From assembly GCA_963840565.1 (NCBI GenBank), contig CAWIZH010000002.1, positions 930,001 to 994,000 on the forward strand: a DNA stretch of 64,000 nt, written 5' to 3'. The stretch is from VRUE01 sp963840565 (GTDB lineage Bacteria > Actinomycetota > Thermoleophilia > Solirubrobacterales > 70-9). Positions 1 to 9,821 of the stretch are shown in pieces. The notes under the pieces are model-generated. The model saw only the letters and a list, made by a program, of their open reading frames with translations. It searched no databases and had not been told where the DNA came from. The translations under genes and the position numbers were made by a program. Position 1 is the stretch's first letter; every line of letters begins with the position of its first letter.

Positions 1-1177
1 CGCCGGAGGCGATGCCGACGTGGCGTTCCTCTACCGAGTCGAGCACGGTCGCGGTCAGCGGCGCCACCGTGGCGGAGAGGCCGAGGCCGAAGACGAGGAT
101 CGCCGGCAGCACGTCGGTGACGTAGTCGGCGTTCGAGCCGATCCGCAGCATCAGCAGGAGGCCGAGCCCGCCGACGATCGGGCCGATCGTCATCGGCAGC
201 CGCGGACCGGTCCCCGAGGCCATCTTGCCCCAGCGCGGCGAGAGGAAGAAGAGGATCAGCGAGACCGGCGTCGTCGCCAGGCCGGCCTCGAGCGGCGAGT
301 AGCCCGCCACCTGCTGGAGGAACAAACCGACGAAGAAGAGGCCGCCGATCAGCCCGGCGTAGGTCGAGAGCGTGGTCAGGTTGGCGACGGCGAAGTTGCG
401 GATCTTGAACAGGCCGAGGTCGAGCATCGGGTGGCGGGCGCGCATCTCGTGCAGGACGAAGAGGACGAAGCAGGCGATGCCGGCAATCAGGGGGGCCCAG
501 ACGAGTGGGTCGCCCCAACCGCGCGTCGGCTGCTCGATCAGGGCGAAGACCGGTCCGCCGAAGCCCGCCGCGGAGAGCGCGATCCCGGTCCAGTCGATGC
601 CGCGGAAGGCGTCGGGGTCGCGGCTCTCTTTGACCGAGTGCAAGGTCAGGGCGACGGTCCCCGCGATCAGCGGCAGGTTGACCCAGAAGATCGCGCGCCA
701 GGAGGTGACGCCGATCAGCGCCCCTCCCCCGGCCGGACCGATCACCGTCGCGATCCCGGTCCAGGCGGTCCAGGTGCCCACGGCCTTGCCGCGGTCGGCG
801 CCCTCGAAGGTGGCGGCGACGATCGCCAGCGACCCGGGCACCAGCAGCGCTCCGGCGATCCCCTGCAGCGCCCTCGCCGCGATCAGAAACTCGACCGTCG
901 GCGCGACCGCGCAGAGCGCCGAGGTCGCGCCGAAGGCGATCAGGCCGAAGACGAACATCCGCCGCCGCCCGAACTGGTCGCCGAGCGAACCGCCGACCAA
1001 GAGCAGCGAGACCAGGGTGAGCATGTAGGCCTCGACCACCCACTGCTGGCCGGCAAGGCCGGCGTCGAGCCCGTCGGCGATCGCCGGCAGCGCCACGTTG
1101 ACCACGGTCGAGTCGAGGAAGACGACGGTCGAGCCGAGGATCGTCGCGACCAGGGTCAGGCGCTGCTGGCGGGACAC
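1..1177 (-). CDS. MFS drug:H+ antiporter, DHA2 (EmrB/QacA) family, 3' end outside window
   Basis: A partial gene of about 392 codons that runs off the left edge. The translation starts VSRQQRLTLVATILGSTVVF from a GTG at 1175-1177. It shows the DHA2 signature DSTVVNVALPAI in the first membrane helix and the MFS motif A GGSLGDQFGRRRM between helices 2 and 3, followed by many hydrophobic helices. Members of this family are 14-helix proton-driven exporters of drugs or lipids in the cytoplasmic membrane. The substrate cannot be told from sequence. It sits tail-side of fetB on the same strand but separated by about 30 bp, so co-transcription is possible. The C-terminal helices lie beyond the window. 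Confidence 0.85.
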   Translation of the reverse strand, partial: MSRQQRLTLVATILGSTVVFLDSTVVNVALPAIADGLDAGLAGQQWVVEAYMLTLVSLLLVGGSLGDQFGRRRMFVFGLIAFGATSALCAVAPTVEFLIAARALQGIAGALLVPGSLAIVAATFEGADRGKAVGTWTAWTGIATVIGPAGGGALIGVTSWRAIFWVNLPLIAGTVALTLHSVKESRDPDAFRGIDWTGIALSAAGFGGPVFALIEQPTRGWGDPLVWAPLIAGIACFVLFVLHEMRARHPMLDLGLFKIRNFAVANLTTLSTYAGLIGGLFFVGLFLQQVAGYSPLEAGLATTPVSLILFFLSPRWGKMASGTGPRLPMTIGPIVGGLGLLLMLRIGSNADYVTDVLPAILVFGLGLSATVAPLTATVLDSVEERHVGIASG

Positions 1178-1209
1178 GCGATTGAGTGTAGGCGGCGACC
1201 CCAGTCGCC

Positions 1210-1992
1210 CTACCCGGACCTGACCTCGAGCTCGCGTAGTTGTTGGGCCGGGGTGAAGAAGTTGCGATAAGCGAGGCCCGTTGCAACCAGGCCGGCGATC
1301 GCGACGCTGCCGAGCAGGGCGTAGAGCAGGATCAGCTGCAGGCGGACGGCGTCGGTCGGGCTGGCGCCGGCGAGCAGCATGCCGACCATCGTCCCCGGGA
1401 AGAAGATCAGGCCGGTGGTCTTGGTCGAGTCGACCAGGGTGATCATCCCCGAGCGCAGGGCGCGGCGGACGAACGGGGCCGCCGCCTCCTGGGCGGTCGC
1501 GCCGAGGGCCAGGGTCGCCTCGATCTTTCCCCGCGAATCGGCGATCTCGTCGCCGAGCCGGTTCAGCGCCACCGCCGAGGCGGTCATCGCGTTGCCGATC
1601 ACCATGCCGCCGACCGGGACGAGGTAGCGGGCGGTTGGTTCGAAGACGCCGAGGGCGACGACGAGCCCAAGGGTGGTGCCGCCGGCCAGCGCCAGCGCGA
1701 TCAGCAGCGGCCAGAACGCGCCGGGCACCTTCTTTGCCCTGCTGCGGGCGGTGAGAGCGCCGAAGACCACCATCACCGCGAGCAGGCCGAAGACGAGCCA
1801 GAGCGTGTCGGCTTCGAAGATCAGCTTGATCGCGTAGCCGATCGCGGTCAGCTGGACGAAGGAGCGCACGGTGGCGATGCCGATGTCGCGCTCGAGGTCG
1901 GCTTTCTGCCAGAAGGAGATCGCGGCGGCGAGGGCGACCAGCGCCAGCGAGGCGGCGACCTGTCCCGGCGAGAGGTGGATCGAGGTGCTCAA
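1210..1992 (-). CDS. fetB: FetB-like ABC transporter permease (UPF0014)
   Basis: This 260-residue all-helical membrane protein matches the FetB/YbbM family in length and in its conserved core (GMVIGNAMTASAVALNRL, then a basic loop, then TTGLIFFPGTMVGMLLAG). In E. coli FetAB is implicated in iron export under peroxide stress; here that role is inferred from family only. The TTG start overlaps the stop of the upstream ATPase gene in a TTGA, which indicates translational coupling. The protein is the usual family length and appears intact. Confidence 0.85.
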   Translation of the reverse strand: MSTSIHLSPGQVAASLALVALAAAISFWQKADLERDIGIATVRSFVQLTAIGYAIKLIFEADTLWLVFGLLAVMVVFGALTARSRAKKVPGAFWPLLIALALAGGTTLGLVVALGVFEPTARYLVPVGGMVIGNAMTASAVALNRLGDEIADSRGKIEATLALGATAQEAAAPFVRRALRSGMITLVDSTKTTGLIFFPGTMVGMLLAGASPTDAVRLQLILLYALLGSVAIAGLVATGLAYRNFFTPAQQLRELEVRSG

Positions 1993-2645
1993 GCCATCAC
2001 CTCCTCGACCGGGCCGGCCTCGATCGCCCTGCCGTGCTCGAGCCGGACCACCCAGTCGCTCAGCCGCCGCGCCTGCTCGGGGTCGTGGCTGACCAGGACG
2101 ACCGAGATTTCGAGCTCGCGGCGCAGCTCGGCCAGGGTCGCCTCGATCGCGTCGCGAGCGGCGTGGTCGAGCGCAGAGGTCGGCTCGTCGAGCAGCAGGA
2201 CAGCCGGTTCCTGAGCGAGGGCGCGAGCCAGCATCGCCCGCTGCTGCTCGCCGACCGAGAGCTTGGCGACGTCGCGACCGGCGAACTCGGGGTCGAGCCC
2301 AGCGAGCCCGAGCCAGCGGGCGCCGTCCAGTTCCTTGCCGGCGAGGTCCGCCGCGTAGCGGAGATTCGACTCCACGGTCCCCTCCAGCAGCGCCGGCAGC
2401 TGCGGCACCAGCGAGACCTCGCGCCGCAGTGCCAGCGGTTCGTAGGAGCCGAGCGGTCGGTCCCGGTAGGAGATCGCCCCCGCGTCGGGGTCGGCGAGCC
2501 TGTTGAGCAACCGCAGCAACGTCGACTTGCCGGCCCCCGAGGGGCCGACGATCGCCGTCGCCCCGACCGGGATCGCGGCGCTGACCGAGTCGAGGACGCG
2601 GCGATCGCCGCGGGTCAGGCTGACCTCGCTCAGCTCGAACAGCAC
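1989..2645 (-). CDS. fetA: FetA-like ABC transporter ATP-binding protein
   Basis: A 218-residue ABC ATPase. Walker A is GPSGAGKST (about residue 34-42), the signature is LSVGEQQRAMLARAL, and Walker B plus D-loop is VLLLDEPTSALD; the H-loop is VLVSHDPEQ. It is translationally coupled to the FetB-like permease downstream, so the two form one export ATPase. The start is a GTG at 2643-2645 with no clear ribosome-binding site. An inverted repeat (2667-2719) lies just upstream, in the promoter region shared with the divergent ku gene. Confidence 0.88.
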   Translation of the reverse strand: MLFELSEVSLTRGDRRVLDSVSAAIPVGATAIVGPSGAGKSTLLRLLNRLADPDAGAISYRDRPLGSYEPLALRREVSLVPQLPALLEGTVESNLRYAADLAGKELDGARWLGLAGLDPEFAGRDVAKLSVGEQQRAMLARALAQEPAVLLLDEPTSALDHAARDAIEATLAELRRELEISVVLVSHDPEQARRLSDWVVRLEHGRAIEAGPVEEVMA

Positions 2646-2666
2646 AGCGTCATCGTGACCGATTCA

Positions 2667-2719
2667 GGCGTGTCTGACCTACTAAGCCCCCTCTATGGGT
2701 GGTCGAAGTCAGACACGCC
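2667..2719. repeat. Inverted repeat A (12-bp arms, CCCCTCTATGGGTGG loop)
   Basis: Perfect 12-bp arms GGCGTGTCTGAC (2667-2678) and GTCAGACACGCC (2708-2719) flank a 29-nt spacer containing CCCCCTCTATGGGTGG. It lies between divergent genes fetA and ku, so it is not placed as a terminator. The spacer core is nearly identical to that of repeat C (15059-15105) and, in reverse complement, resembles the repeat at 28170-28220, which also shares the GTCAGACAC arm. I infer a dispersed palindromic (REP/MITE-like) element. Confidence 0.8.
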
Positions 2720-2805
2720 CATCGGGGCGCAAGATGCCTCTCTCGCTAACCACTGACTTGCCCGCCGCGGTGATTGGCTGGAACAATCGGGGTAGGTGAT
2801 CTCCC

Positions 2806-3702
2806 ATGGCTAGAGCGATTTGGAGCGGCTCGATCAGTTTCGGGCTGCTCAACGTGCCGGTGAAGCTGTACAGCGCGGTGGCCCGCCGCGGTATCTCGCT
2901 GCGCGAGATCCGCGAGTCCGACAGCGCCCGCATCCGCCACCGCCGCGTCGCCGAAGGGACCGACGAAGAGGTCCCTTACGACGAGATCATCAAGGCCTTC
3001 GAGATCACCAAAGACCGCTACGTGCCGATCACCAAGGACGAGATGGCCTCGCTCGACCCGAAAAAGACACGGGCGATCGAGGTTCAGGACTTCGTCGAGA
3101 TCGCCGAGATCGACCCGATCTACTTCGACAGCCCCTACTACCTCGGCCCCGCGGCGGGTGCCGAGCGGGCCTACTCGCTGCTCGCCCAGGCGATGGAGGC
3201 ATCGGGCAAGGTGGCGATCGCCCGCTTCGTCTTCCGCAACAAGGAGCACCTGGCGGCGATCCGCCCCGGCGACGGCGTGCTGACCCTGACCACGATGCGC
3301 TTCGCCGACGAGGTCGTGCCACCCTCAGAGCTCGACGACGTGCTGCCCTCCGAGCAGCCGAAAGTGCCCAAGCGCGAGGTGCAAATGGCCGAGCAGCTGA
3401 TCGACTCGCTGACCAGCAGCTTCGACCCCAGCGCCTACCGCGACGAGTACCGCGAGGAGCTGCTGGCGATGATCGAACGCAAGGCCGCCGGCGAGGACGT
3501 CGTCGTCGCGCCCGAAGGCGAGGAGCGCGAGGCGACCAAGGCACCGGACCTGATGGCGGCGCTGGAGCAGAGCATCGCCGCGGTGCAGGGCAAGCGCGAG
3601 GGCAAGACCGCGAAGCGCCAGCCGGCGGCGAAGAAACGCAAGGCAGCCACAGCAAAAAAAGCCCCGGCGAAGAAACGCGCCAAGGCCAAAGCCTCCAAGT
3701 AG
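2806..3702 (+). CDS. ku: Ku protein, non-homologous end joining
   Basis: A 298-residue bacterial Ku homologue starting MARAIWSGSISFGLLNVPVK, the hallmark N-terminus of the family. The Ku core (about 1-255) is followed by a lysine/alanine-rich tail (KKRKAATAKKAPAKKRAK) that in other actinobacterial Ku proteins helps DNA threading. Ku homodimers bind double-strand break ends and recruit LigD. The next gene, three bases downstream, encodes the LigD polymerase domain, so this is a compact NHEJ operon. No ligase or nuclease domain is present in the window; it must be elsewhere if the pathway is complete. Confidence 0.96.
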   Translation: MARAIWSGSISFGLLNVPVKLYSAVARRGISLREIRESDSARIRHRRVAEGTDEEVPYDEIIKAFEITKDRYVPITKDEMASLDPKKTRAIEVQDFVEIAEIDPIYFDSPYYLGPAAGAERAYSLLAQAMEASGKVAIARFVFRNKEHLAAIRPGDGVLTLTTMRFADEVVPPSELDDVLPSEQPKVPKREVQMAEQLIDSLTSSFDPSAYRDEYREELLAMIERKAAGEDVVVAPEGEEREATKAPDLMAALEQSIAAVQGKREGKTAKRQPAAKKRKAATAKKAPAKKRAKAKASK

Positions 3703-3705
3703 TCC

Positions 3706-4638
3706 GTGGCCACGAGCCAGCAGGTCGAGGTCGGCGGGCGTGAGATCAAACTCACCAACCTCGACAAGGTGCTTTACCCGAAGGCCGGCTTCAGCAAGGG
3801 CGAGGTCGTCGACTACTACGCCAAGGTCGCGCCGGCGATGGTCCCCCACCTGAAGGGCCGGGCGGTGACCCTGCGCCGCTTCCCCGAAGGCGTCGACGAC
3901 ACCGACGCCGCCTTCTTCGAGAAGCGCTGCCCCAAGCACCGCCCCGAGTGGGTGCAGACGACGCCGGTCTCGGCGAGCACCGGCACGATCGACTTCTGCG
4001 TCTGCGACGACCTGCCGACCCTGGTCTGGATGGCGCAGCTGGCAGCGATCGAGCTGCACCCCTCGCTCTCGCTGGCGCCCGAGCACGACCGTCCCACCGT
4101 GCTCGCATTCGACCTCGACCCCGGCCCGCCGGCCGAAGTCCTCTCCTGCTGCCGGGTCGCACTGCGCCTGCGCGAGCTCTTCGCCCACTTTGGGGTCGAG
4201 TGCTTCGCCAAGACCTCGGGCTCGAAGGGCCTGCAGGTCTACGCGCCGCTCAACAACGACGAAGTCACCTATGAGGGAGACGGCGACAACGGCCAGGGGA
4301 CCAAACCGCTGGCCCGGGCGATCGCCCAGCTGCTCGAGAAGCAGACCCCCGACTTGGTCGTCTCGAAAATGAAGAAGGTCGAACGCGAGGGCAAGGTCTT
4401 CGTCGACTGGTCCCAGAACCACCGCCGCAAGACGACGATCGCCGTCTACTCGCTGCGCGCCCGCGAACGCCCGACCGTCTCGACGCCCGTCACCTGGGAC
4501 GAGGTCGAACGGGCGGTCGAGCAGGAGAACGCCGACTCACTCGTCTTCGAAGCGAAGGACGTGCTGAAGCGGATCGAGAAGCACGGCGACCTCTTCGCCC
4601 CTGTGCTCGAGCTGAAGCAGAAGCTGCCCGAGCTCTAG
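3706..4638 (+). CDS. ligD: Stand-alone LigD-type DNA polymerase/primase (NHEJ)
   Basis: A 310-residue protein matching the archaeo-eukaryotic primase-like POL domain of LigD (VGGREIKLTNLDKVLYPKAG at the N-terminus, HPSLSLAPEHDRP, and the catalytic acidic pair in AFDLDPG near residue 137). The family adds ribonucleotides or short gaps at Ku-held ends. The GTG start is 3 bp after the ku stop, so the two are co-translated. There is no ATP-dependent ligase or 3'-phosphoesterase domain: the split arrangement is known in several actinobacteria. Its last four bases overlap the convergent AAA ATPase stop. Confidence 0.93.
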   Translation: MATSQQVEVGGREIKLTNLDKVLYPKAGFSKGEVVDYYAKVAPAMVPHLKGRAVTLRRFPEGVDDTDAAFFEKRCPKHRPEWVQTTPVSASTGTIDFCVCDDLPTLVWMAQLAAIELHPSLSLAPEHDRPTVLAFDLDPGPPAEVLSCCRVALRLRELFAHFGVECFAKTSGSKGLQVYAPLNNDEVTYEGDGDNGQGTKPLARAIAQLLEKQTPDLVVSKMKKVEREGKVFVDWSQNHRRKTTIAVYSLRARERPTVSTPVTWDEVERAVEQENADSLVFEAKDVLKRIEKHGDLFAPVLELKQKLPEL

Positions 4639-5786
4639 TCGAAGCGCCAATGCCGCCACTGGCGGACCCACATGGCAAAGACCGGATCGACGATGCCAAG
4701 CATGTTGCTCTTGTCGTCAATACGGAAAAGCACACCTTCGTCCACAAGCCGCTTAGCCGCGTCCGGAGCTGCCGAGCCCGCCGGCAGGCCGTGGACCTCG
4801 CGGCTGACCCGGCCCGTGAGGCTCTGCACGTCGGATGCAATGGCCTCCACGACCCCGGCCTCGATGCGGGAAAAGGAGTCCCAGGTCGCCTCGAAATCGC
4901 CCTGCAGGTAGTCCCAAGCCTCGTTGTAGGCACCCTCCCGGGCGAAGTCGTCGGCGGTCGCGCCCTCCGCGGTGTGCCGCCAGAGCAGGTGAGCGAAGAG
5001 CATCGCCCGCTGAGGATGGCCGTCGACCAGGTCGAGCAGCCAGCCCAGGGTGTCGCCCACGTCGCGCCCGGTGCGAGCAAAGCGGTCCTCGATGTACGTG
5101 GCGAGCACGTCACGCGGCAAGCGTCCCAGCTGCAAGGGCGCCGCTTGTCCGTAGAAGGGTCGGCGACGATCGGCGAAAAGTGAGCGCATCATCCCGGGAT
5201 GTGAACCGCTGAACACGTAGGTGACGCCCCTGCCGTGGTGCTGGATGACGCTGCGGATTACGGCATCAAGCTCTGCTTGCAACACGGCCTGGAACTCATC
5301 GAACGCCACCAGGATCGGGCGATTTGTCCTTTCGTGCAGTCGCAAGGGCAAGTCGAGGGCATCGAGCAGCGCTCGCTCGCCGGCTTCGCCCGCGCCGAGC
5401 GACAGCGACGCGCCGCCGATAGGTGCGTGGAGCCCTACGCTGCCCCCGCGTCTGCTCACGGCCGCGAAGGCCTTGGCGAACGGTCCCGCCGGCAGCGCTT
5501 CATATGCCCGCTGGATCTGGGCAGCCATCTGCCCCGGCGTCCGGGCGCCGTAGAGATCGACGAGCACAGCACCGGCCCCATCCTGCCTGGCGTCCGCGAC
5601 GGCCCGGTGCAGCAGGCTGGTCTTACCGTAGTCGCGAGGACTGGCCAGACGGGTGTTGACGCCTGCCTCCCATCGCTCGGCAAGCAAAGCGAGCTCCGCT
5701 TCGCGATCGACCAATTCGTCAGGCGCCAAGGGACGGGCAAAGACAAACGGATTCGTGTGGATTTTCGTACGCTGTTTACGTTCCAT
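4635..5786 (-). CDS. AAA-family ATPase (archaeal ATPase-2 type)
   Basis: A 383-residue P-loop protein. The N-terminus has the family hallmark NPFVFARPLAPDELVDREAE, then a slightly atypical Walker A SPRDYGKTS (usually GPRR-GKTS) and Walker B ILVAFDEFQAV, a sensor-like YVFSGS, and a C-terminal winged-helix-like region (about 310-383). Related STAND/AAA proteins occur in mobile and defence contexts or as toxin-like ATPases; the function here is unknown. Its 3' end overlaps the convergent ligD by four bases. A good ribosome-binding site (GGAGG, 4 nt before ATG) precedes it. Alternatives include a regulatory ATPase without any link to repair. Confidence 0.8.
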   Translation of the reverse strand: MERKQRTKIHTNPFVFARPLAPDELVDREAELALLAERWEAGVNTRLASPRDYGKTSLLHRAVADARQDGAGAVLVDLYGARTPGQMAAQIQRAYEALPAGPFAKAFAAVSRRGGSVGLHAPIGGASLSLGAGEAGERALLDALDLPLRLHERTNRPILVAFDEFQAVLQAELDAVIRSVIQHHGRGVTYVFSGSHPGMMRSLFADRRRPFYGQAAPLQLGRLPRDVLATYIEDRFARTGRDVGDTLGWLLDLVDGHPQRAMLFAHLLWRHTAEGATADDFAREGAYNEAWDYLQGDFEATWDSFSRIEAGVVEAIASDVQSLTGRVSREVHGLPAGSAAPDAAKRLVDEGVLFRIDDKSNMLGIVDPVFAMWVRQWRHWRFD

Positions 5787-5802
5787 ATCCTCCGTTAAAA
5801 CG

Positions 5803-5819
5803 TAGCATCTTATACGCTA
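5803..5819. promoter_or_regulatory. Quasi-palindrome upstream of AAA ATPase gene
   Basis: TAGCATCTTATACGCTA reads as an imperfect 17-bp palindrome (outer TAGC/GCTA arms) centred about 25 bp upstream of the ATPase ATG, in a local AT-rich patch. It could be an operator, but there is no comparative support. Confidence 0.3.
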
Positions 5820-5830
5820 GAGAGTAGGAG

Positions 5831-6451
5831 TTAGGCTGGTTCGCGCCACATCTGGGTGATACTGGGGCCGTCGTCGGGAAGCTCGAACTCGCCGCAGACA
5901 GCGAAACCCAGCCTTTCGTAGCGTGGGGTGTTGACCGGGTTGGATGACTCGAGGAATGAGGGGGCTCCCTCGGCGTCGATCCGCTCCAGCGTGGCCGCCA
6001 GCAGCCCCATCCCCAGCCCGCGACCGCGCTGGTCTGGGTTGGCCGCCAGGAGGCTGAGGTAGTAGTGGGGCCGCGCCGAGGGATGGGCGGCTTCGAAGCG
6101 CTCAAACGTCTCCAGCACCCGGGTCGCCCCGTCCCCGAGCAGCTCCACCAGCAGGCTCTCCAAGCGCTCCTCATCCTCGGGCAGCAGCTCGGGCTTTCCC
6201 GGCGGGATCCAGAGCGCCACCGCCGCGCAGTCGCCGCTGAGCCAGGCCGATTCGTAGCTGAGAGCCGCCTTCGCGACCAGCCCCCAGACGGCCCGGTGTT
6301 GCCCGAGCCGCCGCTCGGGGTCGGGGAACGCCCAGCTCCAGACCGGGTCGGCGTAGAACGCTCGCGCCAGGACCTCGACCGCGGTGGGGATCTCGGCGCG
6401 GGTCGCCACCCTCGCTTCGATGGGGGTGGGGCCGTCTGGCGGCTGCCTCAT
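5831..6451 (-). CDS. GNAT-family N-acetyltransferase
   Basis: A 206-residue acetyltransferase. The acetyl-CoA binding motif A is visible as LSLLAANPDQRGRGLGMGLL (about residue 131-150), followed by the motif B region ESSNPVNTPRYERLGF. The N-terminal half is a typical GNAT scaffold (IEARVATRAEIPTAVEVLARAF). The acceptor substrate is unknown. It directly follows gcvPB (3 bp after on the minus strand), so it may be read from the glycine-cleavage operon, though a functional link is not evident. Confidence 0.85.
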   Translation of the reverse strand: MRQPPDGPTPIEARVATRAEIPTAVEVLARAFYADPVWSWAFPDPERRLGQHRAVWGLVAKAALSYESAWLSGDCAAVALWIPPGKPELLPEDEERLESLLVELLGDGATRVLETFERFEAAHPSARPHYYLSLLAANPDQRGRGLGMGLLAATLERIDAEGAPSFLESSNPVNTPRYERLGFAVCGEFELPDDGPSITQMWREPA

Positions 6452-6453
6452 CT

Positions 6454-7972
6454 CTAGAGCGGCTGGCGCACGACCGGCTTGCGGGTCGCCTTGACCTCGT
6501 CGAGGCGACGGACCGGGGTCGTGTACGGAGCCGACTTGGCGAGCGCGGGGTCGTCCTCGGCCTCGACGAGGATGCCCTCGATCGCCTCGGCGAAGGCGTC
6601 GAGGCTCTCCTTGGTCTCGGTCTCGGTCGGCTCGACCATCAGCGCCTCCTCGACCAGGAGCGGGAAGTAGACGGTCGGCGGGTGGAAGCCGAAGTCGAGC
6701 AGGCGCTTTGCCAGGTCAAGGGTGGCAAGGCCGAGCTCCTTCTTCATCGGCTTGCCGGAGAGGACGAACTCGTGCATGCAGTGGCGATCGAAGGCGATCG
6801 GCAGGCGCGTGGCCGCCCGGCCCTCGGCCAGGCGCGCCTTGAGGTAGTTGGCGTTCAGCACCGCGGTCTCGGAGGCCTCGGCGAGGCCGTCGGCGCCGAG
6901 GCTGAGGATGTAGGCGTAGGAGCGGACGAAGACGCCGAAGTTGCCCTGGAAGCCGCGCAGGCGGCCAATCGATTTGGGCCGGTCGAGGTCGAGGTCGAAG
7001 CTGGGTCCGTCGCCGTTGTCGCCCTCGCGCCGCACCACCTGCGGCCGCGGCAGGAAGGGCTCGATCCGCTCCGATACCGCGATCGGCCCCGCCCCTGGCC
7101 CGCCGCCGCCGTGCGGCTGGCTGAAGGACTTGTGCAGGTTGAGGTGGACGATGTCGAAGCCCATGTCGCCGGGCCGCGACTGCCCCATCACCGCGTTGAG
7201 GTTGGCGCCGTCGTAGTAGAGCGTCCCCCCGCCTCGTGGATCAGCGCCGCGATCTCGGCGATGTTCTCGTCGAAGAGGCCGAGCGTGTTGGGGTTGGTCA
7301 GCATCAGGCAGGCGACCTGGTCAGGGTCCTCGTCGATCTTGGCCCGCAGATCGTCCATCTCGACCCCGCCGCGCTCGTTGGTCGCGACCTTGACCACCTC
7401 GTAGCCGGCCATCGTCACCGAGGCCGGGTTGGTCCCGTGCGAGGTGTCGGGCGCCAGCACCTTGGTCCGCTCTTCGCCGCGATCGGCGTGGAAGGCGCGG
7501 GTCAGCAGCAGGCCGGCGAGCTCGCCGTGGGAGCCGGCCGAGGGCTGCAGGCTGACGTGGGGCAAGCCGCAGATCTCGCTCAGCGACTCCTGCAGCAGGT
7601 ACATCAGCTCCAGCGCCCCCTGGGCGCGCTTGGGGTCTTGCGCCGGGTGCAGGCGGGCGTGACCGGGCAGCGCCGCGACCCGCTCGTTGAGCCGCGGATT
7701 GTGCTTCATCGTGCAGGAGCCGAGTGGGTAAAAGCCCGAGTCGAGGTCGAAGTTGCGGCGCGAGAGCCGGTTGTAGTGGCGGACGATCTCGGGCTCGGCG
7801 ACCTCGGGCAGGCGCGGCGGCTCGGCGCGCAGGAGGCCCGGGGGGATCAGCTCCACGAGTGGGCGCTCCGGAACTTCGACCGCCGGCAGGACGGCAGCGC
7901 GCCGGCCCGCCTTCGACTTCTCATAGATCGTCGTCGCCCGTTCGCGCTGCATCGGCGTCTCGGTCGCCGCCA

Positions 7973-7973
<1 letters not shown>
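6454..7973 (-). CDS. gcvPB: Glycine dehydrogenase (decarboxylating) subunit 2, frameshifted
   Basis: Composite of two frames that together give a full-length (about 505 residue) GcvPB. The N-terminal part runs from MAATETPMQRERATTIYEK; the C-terminal part holds the PLP lysine motif HLNLHKSFSQPHGGGGPGAG. The break is at a C6 homopolymer (7225-7230): adding one base restores EAGG-T-LYYDGANLNAVMG. A consensus deletion is therefore the likely cause. The P-protein decarboxylates glycine and passes the aminomethyl group to lipoyl-GcvH. The start codon overlaps the gcvPA stop in TGATG. Confidence 0.92.
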
Positions 7974-9382
<1,409 letters not shown>

Positions 9383-9398
9383 AGACGCTTAAGGCTAC

Positions 9399-9420
9399 GG
9401 AAGCCGGGGGCGGGGCTTCC
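9399..9420. repeat. Short GC-rich hairpin after gcvH
   Basis: Arms GGAAGCC (9399-9405) and GGCTTCC (9414-9420) with an 8-nt G-rich loop. On the transcribed strand it begins right at the gcvH stop codon. It has almost the same layout as the hairpin at 18760-18785 (GGAAGCT ... AGCTTCC). No T-run follows, so it is not a canonical terminator. Confidence 0.55.
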
Positions 9421-9821
9421 TAGCCCTTTTCCAGCATCTTGCGGTATTCGTCGGCGCCGAGCAGGGCACCACGCTCCTCCGGCTGGGTCAGCTTGACCTT
9501 GACCAGCCAGCCCTCGCCGTAGGGGTCCTCGTTGATTTTCTCCGGCGTGTCTTCGAGCGCGTCGTTGACCTCGACGATCTCGCCCGACATCGGCGCGATC
9601 ACGTCGGAGACCGCCTTGACCGACTCGACCTCGGCGTAGGAGGCGTCTTTGCTGATCGTCGCGCCGACCTCGGGTGGGTCGTAGAAGACGACCTCGCCGA
9701 GGCTGTCCTGGGCGTACCAGGTGATCCCGAAGACCGCGTGGTCGTCGCCCTCGAGCCGGGCCCAGTCGTGCTGGTCGTGGTAGAGCAGCTCATCGGGATA
9801 GTGCGCGTCGGACAAAGTCAT
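9420..9821 (-). CDS. gcvH: Glycine cleavage system H protein
   Basis: A 133-residue lipoyl carrier protein beginning MTLSDAHYPDELLYHDQHDW. The lipoylation site is the lysine in SYAEVESVKAVSDV (about residue 69). The length and C-terminal region (LVKVKLTQPEE) are normal for GcvH. H-protein shuttles the aminomethyl intermediate between P, T and L proteins. I chose this ATG (9819-9821) rather than an in-frame upstream extension because it forms an ATGA overlap with the gcvT stop. Confidence 0.95.
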   Translation of the reverse strand: MTLSDAHYPDELLYHDQHDWARLEGDDHAVFGITWYAQDSLGEVVFYDPPEVGATISKDASYAEVESVKAVSDVIAPMSGEIVEVNDALEDTPEKINEDPYGEGWLVKVKLTQPEERGALLGADEYRKMLEKG

